NCBI GenBank assembly: GCA_039881045.1
Contig: JAYWVB010000024.1
Coordinates: 372,001-436,000 of the forward strand
From: Chaetomium olivaceum
Taxonomy: Eukaryota > Ascomycota > Sordariomycetes > Sordariales > Chaetomiaceae
Direction of reading: 5' to 3'
Length of the DNA stretch: 64,000 nucleotides
The notes beneath the pieces are model-generated. The model worked only from the letters and a program-made list of their open reading frames with translations. It was not told the origin of the DNA and did not search any database. A program made the translations under genes and the position numbers. This document shows, one piece after another, positions 31,548 through 43,639 of the stretch (its first letter is position 1; every line of letters begins with the position of its first letter).

Positions 31548-33975
31548 CTAATCATAGCCGGCCCCTCTTTGCCACACACTAGTTCATGTTAACCACATCA
31601 ACAATCAACAATAACATGGGGAGCGGGGTTAAACTCACGGCGGCCCAGCTGGCGGCCTTGACCCCGTCGGCGTTCCGTGCGACAGATTCGTCGATGACCC
31701 TGACGCCCCAAACGGGCTCGGTGCCCTAACACTCCCGCTCGGCTTCCCCCGCAGATGATGGGGTTCTGTTGGGTAGGTACCGGACACAGGGTCGACCGGC
31801 GCGCGGAACGAGCTGCGGACGGAATTGCGCGCCGAGTCTCGGATGGAATCCCGGTTCGAGTGGGGTCCCGAGTGGGGCGACCCGGTGCGGGCAGCCATGT
31901 TCTCCTGGTTCGACATGGCCGATTCGTCATCCTCCAGATCGCCTCGCTTGAATAGTTTGCCATCGCCGCGGGCGGTCGCGCCCAGAGCATCAAGCTCAGT
32001 TGTCGTGCCGAGATGCGTCTGCGACTTCATAAAGGACGTGCGGTCGTCGTTCATGAACTGGTAGCGCGTGTCAGGGTTGTTGTGGAACAGGATAATGCCC
32101 GTCGTGATGATCAGCATCAGGAGGAGAATAAGCGCAAAGGCGGCGTTGGCGATCCACAAAACGACACCCACCACGCCAATAACCAATCTGGGCAGCCCAA
32201 ATACGTCTGTAAAGACGAATAGGAAAATGGAGTTGATGAAGTTCATGGCACAGATGGCGATGTTGAAGGAATTTGTGCTCTTATCCATCCAGGGCCGCAG
32301 GACCGAGGCCGTGATGAGGGCCGCCGCCTCGATGATGATCAAAGCCACCGCCTGCACGGTGCCAGCCCGCTGGGCAAAAGCAATGAACATCCCCTTGACG
32401 ATGATATAAACGAGAACCGGGACGATGAAGTAGTACGCGGAGGCGCGGAACTGCACGTATAAGAATCCCCATTTGTTCAAGGCATGCGGGTCGGAAAAGA
32501 GGATGTAGGCCGGATTTCGGTGGAGAGCGACGGAGCGGCGAGCAATCCGAATCACCCGGTAAGCAGCATAGCTGAGCGTGATGACGACGCCGAAGAAGAA
32601 AACACAGCCAGTACCATAGCGGCTGGGGAGTCATTTTGCGTGAACTCCCACAGACAGAAGATGGTGAGCTGGGGGAAACCAACGAGCAGCCACCTGTAGA
32701 GAACGCCTATCAAATGTTAGCTTGGAATGCAATCGGGCAATGACAAGTACATACCCTTGAGGACAGTCAACCATCCAACACGGAACTCGGAAAAGGTATC
32801 GCTCTGCATCAACTTCATCCGCACAAGCAACTCGCAGATACCCTTAAACAACACCACGCAAAGGGCAGCCATCACCATGAAAATGTAGAAAAATGTCAAG
32901 CCAGTGAGAAACAGGTTGGTTGTCTCGATGCCGGCCCGGAAAGCGACCCTCTGGATACCATAGACGATGTAGCTGCCGTACGAAGTCTCGATGGCCCGCT
33001 TGGAGAGCCCGCCGGCCGACCGCCCAACAAGACCAGCGGCCGAGTCCAAAAATGGGACGGAACGCTTCTCGACCTGTACGGATACGGTGTGGAGGGTATC
33101 GAGAATGGTAGAGGCCTCGCCGCCCGTCGACCGCTGATACCACGTGAGGATGTCCTGGATAAATCCGACCTTGATGATGCCCATGCTCCACTGGAAATCC
33201 TGTGTCCACGATTTCACGACCGGAGGAAGCGGCACAGCGCAGAGGCCAAGCATGGCCTGGGCTTGGAAGTAACCAAACAGCGAAAGGGTGTTGGAGGCGA
33301 TGTGAGAGGCAGCATTTGAGAAGCCCAAGCCATTGATGATGGCAGAGGAAATAAGGGCGAGGATCGCAACGCCAGCAGAGGCCCATTTCACACCGATAAG
33401 ATCAACTGTCCCCATGTCAGTATTGGCCGACACTATATTCAAGCCGCGTGTGATCCCGGCGGCTGTCTGAACCTACCTGTCATTCCGTTCGAGATATTGG
33501 CCTCCACGCAGGCGATGCTCTCCCCAGCACGGTCCCCATCGGTCCTGTTAATGAATACCTGGACAGTCGCGTCGAGGTCCGGGAAAGTGTATGCGATGGA
33601 CGGAATTTGCGCGATCGCATCCTTGGTAACAGGCAGGTTGAACGGGTTGCTCATCTTGCCGGATGTCATAGGGCACAGGCCAGGGAGGTTGGCCTCGCAA
33701 GGGTCGACTTTGGTGTGAATGATGGGGTATCCGTAAGCGTAAATAGAGATGTCAAAAATGACATGGCCCTCAATAGACGACGTCGCAATCATGTTGATGG
33801 AAGCCGTAAGGTTATTCGGGGTGAATACGACATCGAACAGGCTAGCCGTGAAGCCCGAGTTTTCCTGGCATGATGCCAGAGAGCTCGAACGGAGCACATA
33901 TTCGGCGCTTGAGGGAACGACGAGGGTCGCGAGCGAGGAGATTGGGAGGAGTGGATTGATTGACGGAAGCCGCAT
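31548..33975 (-). CDS. TRP-like ion channel / Flc-type membrane protein, with one frame break
   Basis: Four exons on the minus strand: 33975-33477, 33432-32755, 32706-31639 and 31578-31548 (introns 44, 48 and 60 bp). Ends ...VWQRGAGYD; 758 residues once the break is allowed for. An N-terminal hydrophobic segment is followed by an extracytoplasmic ML-like domain with cysteines (SCQENSGF, DPCEANLPGLCPM) and the membrane part (GVKWASAGVAILALI; FFYIFMVMAALCVVLF; YFIVPVLVYIIVKGMF; GVVGVVLWIANAAFALILLL). A Ser/Arg-rich cytosolic tail closes it. This is the fungal TRP/Flc architecture, linked to calcium flux and FAD or flavin transport and cell-wall upkeep. Exon 3 changes frame at the A run 32599-32602, which encodes a Phe-rich helix; one missing base explains it. 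Confidence 0.8.
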
Positions 33976-34887
33976 CGTGGCCGGTATGCCCGTCGGGGCT
34001 CCGGTGCGCGCTGATGGTTTGTTTCGAGCCGGATGTAGAGGGAAAAGCCGTGGCTAGGTCGAGTCTCAAGCGGACATCCTAGAAAGTTCTTGATCGAGGT
34101 TGGAGTTTGTATTCGGTCGTTTGGGCGGGTCTCGATTCACAGGTGGTCGGATGGTTGGGGTTGGTCGAATGGTCGAAGGGTCTCGACGTTCGGTTGACCG
34201 ACCAGCTCCGGGTTGGGTTGCGGAGGCGGGGACCAGAAAACGAGTGACGGCGATCGACAATCGCTTCGAACAGTTTGGGTCGAGCAGGGGCCGCCGCAGT
34301 TGCTGTAAAAGAAACAGTACGATAGGCGATGAGATAGTTGGTCGCGGAGGAGGAGGTTCTGGAACGAGTGAAGTTGATCGAAAGCGAGTGGGGGATGGTT
34401 GGTGTGTGGGTAGCCTCCACCAAGAAAGCGGCAAGACAGGGAATCTCGTGTTGGGAACGAGTTGGCCCAGACAATGCAGGGGCCCAGGTGCCCAGGAATC
34501 AGATTTGGATGGCCAACACGAGTTTGTGGCTGTGTCGGCAAAATCCAAGGGGAAGGCACGGAAACAGAGCGCCAAGAGGTTTGAAGAAACGGGCCCGATG
34601 GTTATATGGCGCTAAGCCTTTTCTGGGCATTCCTGTCCCTGACAGGATGAGGTCATCCACCCAAGCTCGGCCGCTAGGGATCTTTGGTTGGCCAACAAGT
34701 CACCGCAGACGTCAGCAACATGCATCTCTGCATCGGGCGGTTGCGTCTCCCTTTTCTCAAATTCGCTCAATGAAAACTGAAGGTTGCTCACAAGGGCCCA
34801 CCCCCATCCGAAGCTCGACCTTTGGACCAGGCCTCAACTGCCAGGCGAGCCAACAACAATGTGCAAATCAGTGGACTTCGTAAGAAC

Positions 34888-34903
34888 TACGAAGTACTTC
34901 GTA
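34888..34903. repeat. 16-bp perfect palindrome
   Basis: The sequence tacgaagtacttcgta is its own reverse complement, and a further acttcgta copy lies 15 bp to the left (34875-34882). It may be a protein-binding site or a chance repeat; no gene is adjacent. Confidence 0.35.
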
Positions 34904-35309
34904 AACAGAAGCATTCCGCAACGAGGAGAGACGTGTCTTTGGTTGGGCTTGGCGGGAAGCAACACCAGACGCCGTGAAACATTTCCTCTTGCTGCTGACG
35001 TTGGTCCACGGTGGATACTCCCACACCGACCAGGCATGTGAAAAATCCGCCACAGATGCTCCCGTACTCTAGATGTTGGGCAACCATTCACTCATAAAAC
35101 CGACAAAACATACATTGATGACAACATCCTGGCGACAGTAATTACATAGATAAGTTATTGCTGTTGCCGCTCTTAACGAATTACAGGGAGAGTTAGGATT
35201 TGATTCATCGATCAGCGCATGAGTGTCCCACGATGTGGAAGAATCCCTAGCTAACTACAAGCACATGGAGGTACCTTATGTAGCCCAGTTCACCCACGCT
35301 TTGGCCTAA

Positions 35310-35551
35310 GCTGAACCCAAAAGAGAAGAAGAACGAACAAAAGAAACAAAGAAGGCAGTCGGGATAAAAGAGAAAAAAGAAAAGACAGAAAGAAAAGAAA
35401 TAGAAAAGAAAAAAGAAAAGTCAGAAAAGTGAATTCAAGAAAGGAAATTGAGAAAACGAAACCGGGAAAACAAAATTAGGGAAAGAAATCGAGAAAATGA
35501 ATTAAGTAAAAGGAAGCAAGAGAAAAGGGAAGAGGAAACACGGGAGCAGGG
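35310..35551. repeat. Purine-rich (GAAAA-like) low-complexity tract
   Basis: About 240 bp, nearly all A and G on the plus strand, made of irregular gaaaa/aagaa units. It lies just beyond the 3' end of the amidase relic and has no coding potential. Confidence 0.7.
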
Positions 35552-35623
35552 TTAAGATCAGGTCAACTCTTGTACAAACTAAGGTAATAGTTACCCAGTA
35601 CCTAATAACTTCTCGGACACATC

Positions 35624-36990
35624 TTAGCCCAGTGGAGGTGGGTGGCGGTTGGGAAGAACTATGGAATCCCATGCTCATGATGGTAAGGATGAGTGGTTCG
35701 GCGTTTTCAGGTGCCTTGATAGCCATTCCATATGCCGCTCCGTTGAATCGAGCGTACCCAAGTGGGACGGTACCCACGGGATAGCCAGCGATGGCGGCTA
35801 TGGTAGCGGTTCGGCCCATCGGGATGCTCATGATAACATCAACCTCATATTCCCGCAAGACCTTATCGATCCCAAGTTCCTTGTTGTTTTTTTCGCAGGA
35901 CTTGAGAGTACTCTTTGTACTCGGCGTCAGAGACCCGAATGTTGAGGGCATCTTCAAGAAATCGTTGGTCAGTCCCTGGGTAATTGAACAAAAATTGTAA
36001 GTAACCAAGTATAAAAGGGTCGTATAAGTGTCATTGTGGTACGAACCGGGTGGGAGACAGATGGATGCGTGCTCGTTGTTGAAGGCAACGAGTTCCGCCA
36101 TGGTTTTGGCAGAGCCGTGGTCCAGCCCTCCAGCGAACTTTGCAAACTCGTTGGCGTAGTCGCTTGCTAAAGGTGGCATGCTCTGTTAGGATGGTCAGGT
36201 CATGCTCAGAAATTAAACCTACAAGCAAGATCACCAAACATCTTGTCATCCTCGTCGCTAAACCGTCGTAGGGTGACATTGCGCTTGACCTGAGCGCCCG
36301 CTTTCTCAATAGCATCAATTGCTGCCGCTACCTCTTCATTCTTCAAGAAAGCGTCAGCATGAAAAAGGCTCAGACACCTGCAAACTAGGCTAGAGAGTGG
36401 GGTGGCTCACTATTTGCGCAGTGAAGTCGGCATTTGGTCGCACGGCGTCTGCAGTTGGGGCCCAGACCACGAGGTCTAGAAACCCAATTCGGATACTGGT
36501 CAATGACTTGGTTAGTAAGTCTCGATGAGACTTGCCTTTGATGGGCGTAAGCAAGTCTAGGAGTACTGCAACGTCCTCAGGTGATTTGTCATCGGCTCTA
36601 GGGTGTCTGTAAAGGGCGTGTAACCGAGGACGCCGCGGGTGGAAGCTTTTCCAAGAGTCAGCTTTAGTGAATAGAGACTGGCCCGGTCGCTTGGGACTAA
36701 AATGGACCCATCGGCTTCTGTGCCGAGTACAAACAACGGGTGCTATGCCGGCAGCCACTGAAGCTGCGGAGCCAGACGACGAGCCCCTAGGAGTCTAGGG
36801 GGCAAGATAAGTACTTCTCAAACGAAATAAGGTTGGGACTGCCTATCTTACACTCAAACCAAGCCAAGTGTCTGTGGGGTCAACACCGTCATTGACATAT
36901 GGGGTCTGTGTTCGTCTGCGAGAACGTATTAACAACAGGCTCCGGCAGATCGGCACCACTTAAGTCAAGTGAGAAGGACGGCATTGCTCA
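35624..36990 (-). pseudogene. Decayed amidase (amidase signature family)
   Basis: Minus-strand pieces match an amidase but lie in several frames. NTFSQTNTDP is followed after a shift by YVNDGVDPTDTWLG. Then comes the Ser-rich catalytic loop GSSSGSAASVAAGIA, and after another shift LGTEADGSILVPSDRASLYS. A probable intron follows, then GLTNDFL, DALNIRVSDAEYKEYSQ in a second frame, GIDKVLREYEVDVIMSIPMG and IAAIAGYPVGTVPLGYARFN. The C-terminal SIVLPNRHPPPLG, in yet another frame, ends at TAA 35626-35624. At least five frame changes are needed. The N-terminal third, with the catalytic Lys, is not found, so the gene is truncated and dead. Confidence 0.7.
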
Positions 36991-38766
36991 CCCTCCAACA
37001 ACTGAGCGGCCGGTGAACGCGCCAATACCCTGTATACCCACCATTTCCTATACCCTCCATTTAGTGACGGGAAAGAAAAAAACATATGGTCATGTGATAT
37101 ACCGATAAGTTCGTCTTTCCCAGCACGATCATTCATCTATCGACGAGCTAGGATTACACTCTACGGGTTTTATGTCCCCAACCTCTTCTGCAGAACCCCA
37201 AGGCTACCTACCGTCTTTGTCAAAGTTCCAAGACAATCTCACAAACTGCAGCTTTACCCACAAAGGAGATAAGATGCCCAGGTCCCCAAGCAGGGCCAGC
37301 GGTACATCCGCTGCATCTTCACACAAGTCCGTTCGACTCTCTCTGTTCCAATCCACTTAAGTAGAGCTTCCAAAATGCCCGACTCCCGAGGAAAAGTTCG
37401 TTATCTTGCCAAGCTTGTCGAATATGAGCTTGTTCGGCCTCATGTCGCTGCCATCCCCGCTGGCGCCAACCCAGCTGTCTGCCCTCACACCAATCTGGCA
37501 TGGGATGAGCACAACATCGATTTCGTTGGTATCCGGCCACATTTGCATAGCTTGAAACTAGACGATGACGGGTTACAAGAGAGAAACCGAGGAGTACTTG
37601 ACCGAGCTGCTTGATGCCAGGAGAGTAATATGCTACGAATTTAGGGTATGGAGAGACTGCCCTCCCCCGCTTCAGGGTGAGGGATCAAAATGGACAGATC
37701 GGTTTGAACGGACGCCTAGATAGATGGTTAATGACCGCTTCAATCAACAAACAACACAATTAACAACCAGGAGACAGGGGAAGGGGCGCGGAACAAGCGC
37801 ACACGTGGTGGCATACTAGGAAAGATTGTAAACCGAACCTCGATGGAATGGCCAATTCCAACCCATCCTTCCGTTTTCATGGGCTTCGTGCCCCTGGTCA
37901 GGTTAAAAATCGGGTTTTCGATCGCGACCTCCCTTTCCTTTCCTTCTTCCCCAGCCCACCACGTAAGCGCCGAAATCGCCTCAATCCACCATTACAGCCG
38001 TCGCGTAACAAACGACTGCCTGGGGTTGCAGCTTTTTGTGTGAAGCCGTGTTTCGAATGGTTTCTTCCGTTGAGGAGTCAAGCTTCCCCAAGTTGTTTTC
38101 CTTTAAGCCGCAACCTGGGCGGCTGGAAATGCCTGGTTTGCATTTCGACGGCGTGTGCCGCCAAGGCGGCCAAGCCTACCATGCTCACCGTGGCCGCGTT
38201 GTGTGGTCTGGAACTTTGAGAGCCCCAAAAGTGGAGACTAACCCCCCCTGGAGGTGCACCTGTTCTAGGTTATCTTATCGCAGCCAAGGCCGCTGCCAGT
38301 GGGCCGTCTTTGGAAACCACTCGCCATCGCGACCATCGTTTGTTCAACATCACAAGCCTTCTTTGCGCTGCCCGGTTTCGGCGTTTTCCGCTTCTGTCTA
38401 TTATCAACGGATTTGGCTCCCAATTTGCATTACACAAAGGTCTCGGACAAAAGCGGGATTCCAGCTTTCGGGTCACCATTCACTTCCCATATCCAAGTCG
38501 TCAAATATGCAGTCAGTTTGACCTTCGCCGTGCATCAGCTGCTACCCCTCCTCCCTTTTAGTCGCACCTGCCGCTTTATCGACAAAGCCACTGTCACCTT
38601 CTTAAGGGCATTGGACGCCACGGCTACCCCCACTTACGCCCGCAACCCTCACGTTCTTGACAACGCCAATCTCGCCGAGCTCCGGAGTCTGCGGCAGACC
38701 ACGAGGAGCAGTGCCGTCAGGTCGCCCCCTTTTTCCCCAGCTTGTCTCGCGCTTTTCTCCGTGAAC
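36991..38766. other. Intergenic, upstream of RNase H1
   Basis: No gene recognised. The last ~470 bp are pyrimidine-rich and open in frame with the RNase H1 start codon (no stop from 38299), so they may be leader or an alternative N-terminus. Confidence 0.4.
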
Positions 38767-39817
38767 ATGCCCGCAAAAAAGCGCAAGATGGACGCCGCCG
38801 AGCAAAAGTACTACGCTGTTCGTGCCGGCTTCAAACCCGGTGTCTACACCAGCTGGACCATTTGCCAGCAGCAAATCACCGGCTTCAAGGGCGCCCAATG
38901 TATGCTCCCTGCTGTTTCTTTCCGCCAATTGACCCGCTAACATCTACGCTAGTCAAATCTTTCCTTACTTACGAAGACGCCTCTGCCTTCGCCGCCGGCC
39001 GCGAACCTGCCTCAACGATGGATGATACCAAGCCGCCTCGATTTTACGGCGTCGCCGTGGGGCGCAAGCCCGGCGTGTACACGGAGTGGCCAGCAGCACA
39101 GGAGGCAATCATAGGCTGGAAGGGGCCGAAATACAAGAAGTTCGAGACTCGGGCCGACGCCGAAGCCTTCGTCCGTTCATTTAGCGGTATAGCCAAGGCA
39201 ATAGCACCGACCGTAACGGGTTCGGATCAGGACGAAGCAGATGGAATCGAGGAGCCGGTGGCCAAAAAGAGGAAAACAGCCAAGAAGGCGACAAAGGCGC
39301 CGCATGGTCTTGTGATTGTCTACACGGACGGGAGCAGTTTGGGCAACGGTCGGACGGGCGCAACCGCCGGTGTCGGAGTCTACTTTGGGGATAACGATCC
39401 CAGGTTTGTTTGCCAACAGTTCCATACCAGTTGGAGCTTGATCGATACTAATGCCTCTACGATAGAAACATCTCCGAGCGCCTGGAGGGCGAACCCCAAA
39501 CCAATCAACGTGCCGAGCTCACAGCGATCCTCCGCGCCCTCGAGGTCATCGACCTGGAACAAGACCTCGAGATTCGTACTGACAGCAAGTACTCGATCCA
39601 GTGCGTTACGGAGTGGTACATCAACTGGGAACGCAATGGCTGGAGAACACGCAGCGGACCCGTCAAGAACCAGGATCTTGTCCAACTCGTGCGCGACAGG
39701 CTCGACGAGCGGGAGGCCAAGGGTGGGCAGACCCAGTTCATCTGGGTCAAGGGTCATGAGACAGACCAGGGTAATATCGCCGCCGATCAGCTGGCGGTTG
39801 CGGGCGCTCGGATGTGA
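38767..39817 (+). CDS. Ribonuclease H1
   Basis: Exons 38767-38899, 38953-39403 and 39466-39817, phases consistent, 311 residues. Two N-terminal hybrid-binding domains are seen: YYAVRAGFKPGVYTSW with the piece after intron 1 (FKSFLTYEDASAFAAG), and FYGVAVGRKPGVYTEW with YKKFETRADAEAFV. A basic linker KKRKTAKKATK, a likely nuclear signal, precedes the catalytic domain. The catalytic residues fit RNase HI: D in VIVYTDGSSLGNG, E in NQRAELTAILRAL, D in IRTDSKYSIQ and D near DQGNIAADQLA. FIWVKGHETDQGN carries the usual His. It cuts the RNA strand of RNA-DNA hybrids, such as R-loops and primers. The start MPAKKRKMDA was chosen by homology, though an upstream in-frame start is possible. Confidence 0.92.
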
Positions 39818-41773
39818 TACCCTTTTGATACAACAGCAGGGAGTTCTCGGAGGAGTTGGCGTACATCTAACCGACACATGGTCATTCATGGATTGCATTT
39901 ACGGGAAGCATTCTTTTAATCCCCAGGCGGCGGATTCCCAGTTGATGATTTGCTTGTCTTTTCCTACTACTCACTGTTGTGCTACTTCGTAGCTTGCCAA
40001 GGAGTCAGATGTCTCCGTACTATCGTTGAGCACCTCTGCGGGAGACATGTGACTTTTTTCCCTCCGCCCTTGCTGTACTCTATTTACCCCCCAGACCTTA
40101 CCGCGGGCTTCCGAAGGGATTGAAACCATTGAGCTGTTGCAGCTTACAAGTCAAACGGCGACGGCGCCATTATGATCCACCAGTCAACACCCACACACTC
40201 TCAAACCTGCCATACCTCACGACTAGAACCGCTACCAAGCAACCTAGGTAGCAAGTCATAGCCAAGTGGTTCATTCTGTATGATTTGTGGTGTTTGTTAT
40301 CAGAGTCCTGCAAGAATGCTGTCATTTCCCATTCCGTTACAGAAATAGTCGAGGCCGTTCTCTCCCTCTCCGGTTTTCCCTGCCGCGAATGAAACCCCCA
40401 CCCCTCCCCGAGCAGAGGGTTCTGTGAGATAGATGGAACCATCGAGTGCCTTCGTATTATACACTGGCCAGTTTCTTGCTCGTTGCGGCTGCGCTGGGGT
40501 TGGCTGACGACCAGTGTGGGAGGGGGGAGGATGGGGAGGTGCTTGACCTATGGCCGTTGGGCTCAGGTTGATGTGCCGGAACATTTGGTGTAGTGGGCGC
40601 AGTTATTTCGCACGATCAGGGGCATATACATAATGTGGAGGTGAGTACCTATGTCAGGGGGTTCAATGTCGGTTCAGAAAACGTTTGGTGCCTTAGGTAG
40701 GTACGGTGATGGCGGCAAGACCCCTTGAAGTTGACATGACCGGGTCGTGCACGAAGTAGTATTCAGACATGAGAGAAGAAATTAAACTAGGTTGGAGTGA
40801 TTCGTCTCTTCGACATGGGAGTTGATCCTACATAGAGCGGATATCTCGGTGCTTTTCTCTTAGTCTCGGCGATCAATATTTTGGGGTTGAGGCTGTGCAC
40901 TACTTGGATGCAACCGAAAAGCCTGTTTAGGAAGTTAGGTATCGACGAGCCATGTTTGACACTCGCTCACCCGCCGTGTTTAATTACACTTCGTGGGAGT
41001 TGGGACTTGAGTGCGCGACTAACAGACTGCCTAGGTCTTGCTGCTGCCTTTCTGCGCCCCACGTGGGACCACAGCCACTGATACTATCTCACTATTAGGT
41101 AGCTAAACTGAAGTTTCAGGTGAGAGAGGTCTGCAAGCCCATGTGAGGTAATTATTCGAGAGTTAACGCTACAATGTTCCCTGTCGGTCAAAACTTAAGA
41201 AGTACCCCGTCGGATGCGCATTTAGATAACAGATCGTTTTGGTTACTATTAGCATCATGGAGTTGCCATAAAAGGCTGAGGCATACACGAGTGATAAGAC
41301 ATCTCAATAAAGGAGCAATTAGTCGTATTTTAAGACGTCATGAAATAAACTTGTAGTCGTTACTTGCAGTGGTTTTAGCATGCACACAATATTGAACGGA
41401 GAATGAAACTGAACCGAACCATCTTCCGTAAAAAAGATTATCATTCCGCCGGTGTGGCGAGTGCACTTCAAGGGACGAGTCCAGTCCAAGATATCAGTTG
41501 AAGGCCTCCTCCGCTCGTCGAAGTAATGCCATCCAATGGTGTTCTTGTGGCCCAGGCGTTACAGCCGTTGCCGCCCGGTAGCTCCGATCTGCCCCTCAGG
41601 AGCCATTGTCACCATACGTCATGGAATCAAGGAGTCCGCGGGGTCTGAGCACTTGGGGAGAGCGTATTTCAGTGCGTCGGATGCTGGTTTATGTTTCCTA
41701 GCATTCCGTGTCTTTGATACTTGCGTGCCAACATAAGGTTTTCAGCAGCCATCCACAACTAACCACCATTAAC
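39818..41773. other. Intergenic, 2 kb
   Basis: No gene recognised. Palindromic CCTAGGTA-type motifs occur near 40240, 40694 and 41027. 41100-41400 is noticeably AT-rich. Confidence 0.4.
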
Positions 41774-42322
41774 ATGATCCTCCCAAAACAAGCCCGGGTC
41801 GGTCTTCGGACCTTACCTAGAACCACCAGATGCCTATCAACAACCACCGTCCGCCCCTGGGCAACACCGACAAACCGGTACCCACCTAACGACCCTCGTG
41901 GCAATCCCGTTGACGACATCGACCTAGTCTTTGACTACCCTTCTGAAGGCCAGACCAGCCACCAAAAGGAGCCGCTCGAGACGTCCGGTTTGGACTACCA
42001 CTCGGCTCTACCGCACCATCCCAAGCCCGGCATGGGACAGAATATTCCCGGTGCCGGGAAGATGGGCAAGGAGATGGGGGCGACGGATAGCAACGTCATG
42101 TGTGTTTATATACATCCCTAGGGATTAAAGAAGGCTACTGACCTGGTATGACTGGACAGGTATAGATATATTGGTCTTGGTGCTGTCGGCTTGGGTGGTT
42201 TGTACATGATGATGCGACGACGGACTCCCAGCTCCAAGAGTAACATGACGCAGCCGGGTGACCTGGCCGCACAGAAGCCCGTGGAAAGTCAAGTGGAGCG
42301 GGTGCTTGGACGGGGTAGATGA
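41774..42322 (+). CDS. Small probable mitochondrial membrane protein
   Basis: Two exons, 41774-42099 and 42160-42322, with a 60-bp intron; 162 residues. The N-terminus MILPKQARVGLRTLPRTTRC is basic and free of acidic residues, a good mitochondrial presequence. A hydrophilic middle follows (NPVDDIDLVFDYPSEGQ, HHPKPGMGQNIPGAGKMG). Exon 2 opens with one membrane helix (YIGLGAVGLGGLYMMM) closed by RRRT. This matches the pattern of small inner-membrane proteins of fungi, but I do not recognise a named family. The splice joins AT to G to give Met-Tyr-Arg-Tyr. Confidence 0.65.
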
Positions 42323-42833
42323 GAGCGGCGAAAGGCTGGTGGTCTCATAAAAACGGGTGTGAATGGGAATGATGAAAGATTGACCAGGGCTATTGTGTTT
42401 CTCGCAACGCTTGGGCAGTATTTGTTGTTTTTACATTATGTAGTAATACTATCCATTGCTATCCAGCACTGAATCATTATTTGCCCATCTGCAATCAATG
42501 CGGCCGGTGCCACCAGGAAACTCTGAGATGGTAACCTGTTTGCAATGCCACCGAAGAAACCTTACCCCTAAATGGATCCCGTATTCAGATTCTGCCTCCT
42601 TACCAACGAATCCCGGAAATTACTTAGTACATCAGCGGGCAAGATCTCGTTCACGATATCTCTAATAAAGTCAACTCTTTCGTCCCACGAAGGGGAAACT
42701 CCTACCGAAAAGTGTGGTACGGTTGGACAAAGTTCCCCACCCCATCATCGTCGTGCTTGCGGGTACTGAGGGCATTGAAATCTTCTTCAAGCCACTGGAC
42801 GTTTTTGCCACACGAAGTGCCTTGGCCCGTTGT
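42323..42833. other. Intergenic
   Basis: 3' flank of the small membrane-protein gene. The right half may hold unrecognisable tail sequence of the subtilisin-like relic. Confidence 0.35.
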
Positions 42834-43250
42834 TTATCGTCGGGAGCGAGTGTGCAGTTCCAAGCAGTACAAGACGACAGTAGCCAGGCCCGCAGCGAAG
42901 GCGGTGGCGAGGGAGCTCCCCTTTGCTTTTTCGCCCGTTGATACGTCGATCTCCTCGCCTGGGAGGATGAAATCCGGATGTGCTTGTGTCAGGTTCCGCG
43001 AGACCTCGCCATCAATGGTTGCCAAACCGATCTTGATCATGCCGGGGAGCCCGGCAGGGGCAACAGGGTGTGTTTTGATGAACTTGCCGGAGAGGGCACC
43101 AAAAAGGAGCATGTGGGAAGCTACAGCTTGGGCGATAAGTTTAGCAAACTCATCATTGTAAGTGTCTTCATCACCAGCCTTGTGTTCAAGCGTCCAGCTC
43201 ATTGAAATAACATCCACATCCTGATATAATGCCCATTTTAGCGCCGAGGG
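42834..43250 (-). pseudogene. Subtilisin-like (S8) domain fragment
   Basis: The minus strand reads ALKWALYQDVDVISMSWTLE, then IAQAVASHMLLFGALSGKF, IKIGLATIDGEVSRNL, DFILPGEEIDVSTG and KGSSLATAFAAGLATVVLYC. This is the C-terminal half of a subtilase-like domain as found in fungal ankyrin/S8 proteins; the Ser of GSSLATA aligns with the catalytic Ser. The Asp and His halves are missing and no start is apparent, so it is a fragment. It lies next to ankyrin remnants on the other strand. Confidence 0.6.
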
Positions 43251-43639
43251 AAACGGTTAGCTTGGGTCTCTAAGGCTTAAGTTCTTTTTGCCTTCAACTG
43301 TGTTGGCGCTTCGGCATAGACAGGACAGGACCTACAACAAAAAGATATCGTAAACCCTTTGGTTTTCCTCTCCTCGCGTATCATCAGGCGAACAATGACC
43401 AGCTCGGCAATTGGACAGACTCGTCGAATGCAGTTGGCCATGACGGTGACGTAGCTACAAGCCCCAACGAAGAAGGTATCGGTCACGGATCGTAACGAGC
43501 AGCCGTCCTGGGTCCCACGCAGTTCCCGGAGCTTACATCGGTCGTTTGAGAGAGCTACCCGTACAGTCGGTCTAGCTCGTGCAAAAAGTCTGAACTTCTG
43601 GAGGTTGGCAAGCCACCCCATCTTCTTCGGTCTGTTCCG
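43251..43639. other. Spacer between the S8 and ankyrin fragments
   Basis: No domain recognised. Probably degraded sequence of the same former gene. Confidence 0.3.

Larger units (their letters stand above)
33976..35623. other. Intergenic, 1.6 kb
   Basis: 33976-34600 should be the TRP-like gene's promoter and leader. Overlapping open frames on both strands there look like chance. Beyond it are a 16-bp perfect palindrome (34888-34903) and a purine-rich tract (35310-35551). Confidence 0.4.

Noticed and set aside
34066..34615. Overlapping open frames on both strands upstream of the TRP-like gene
   Set aside because: No domain, no consistent frame, and the position fits promoter and leader of the TRP-like gene.
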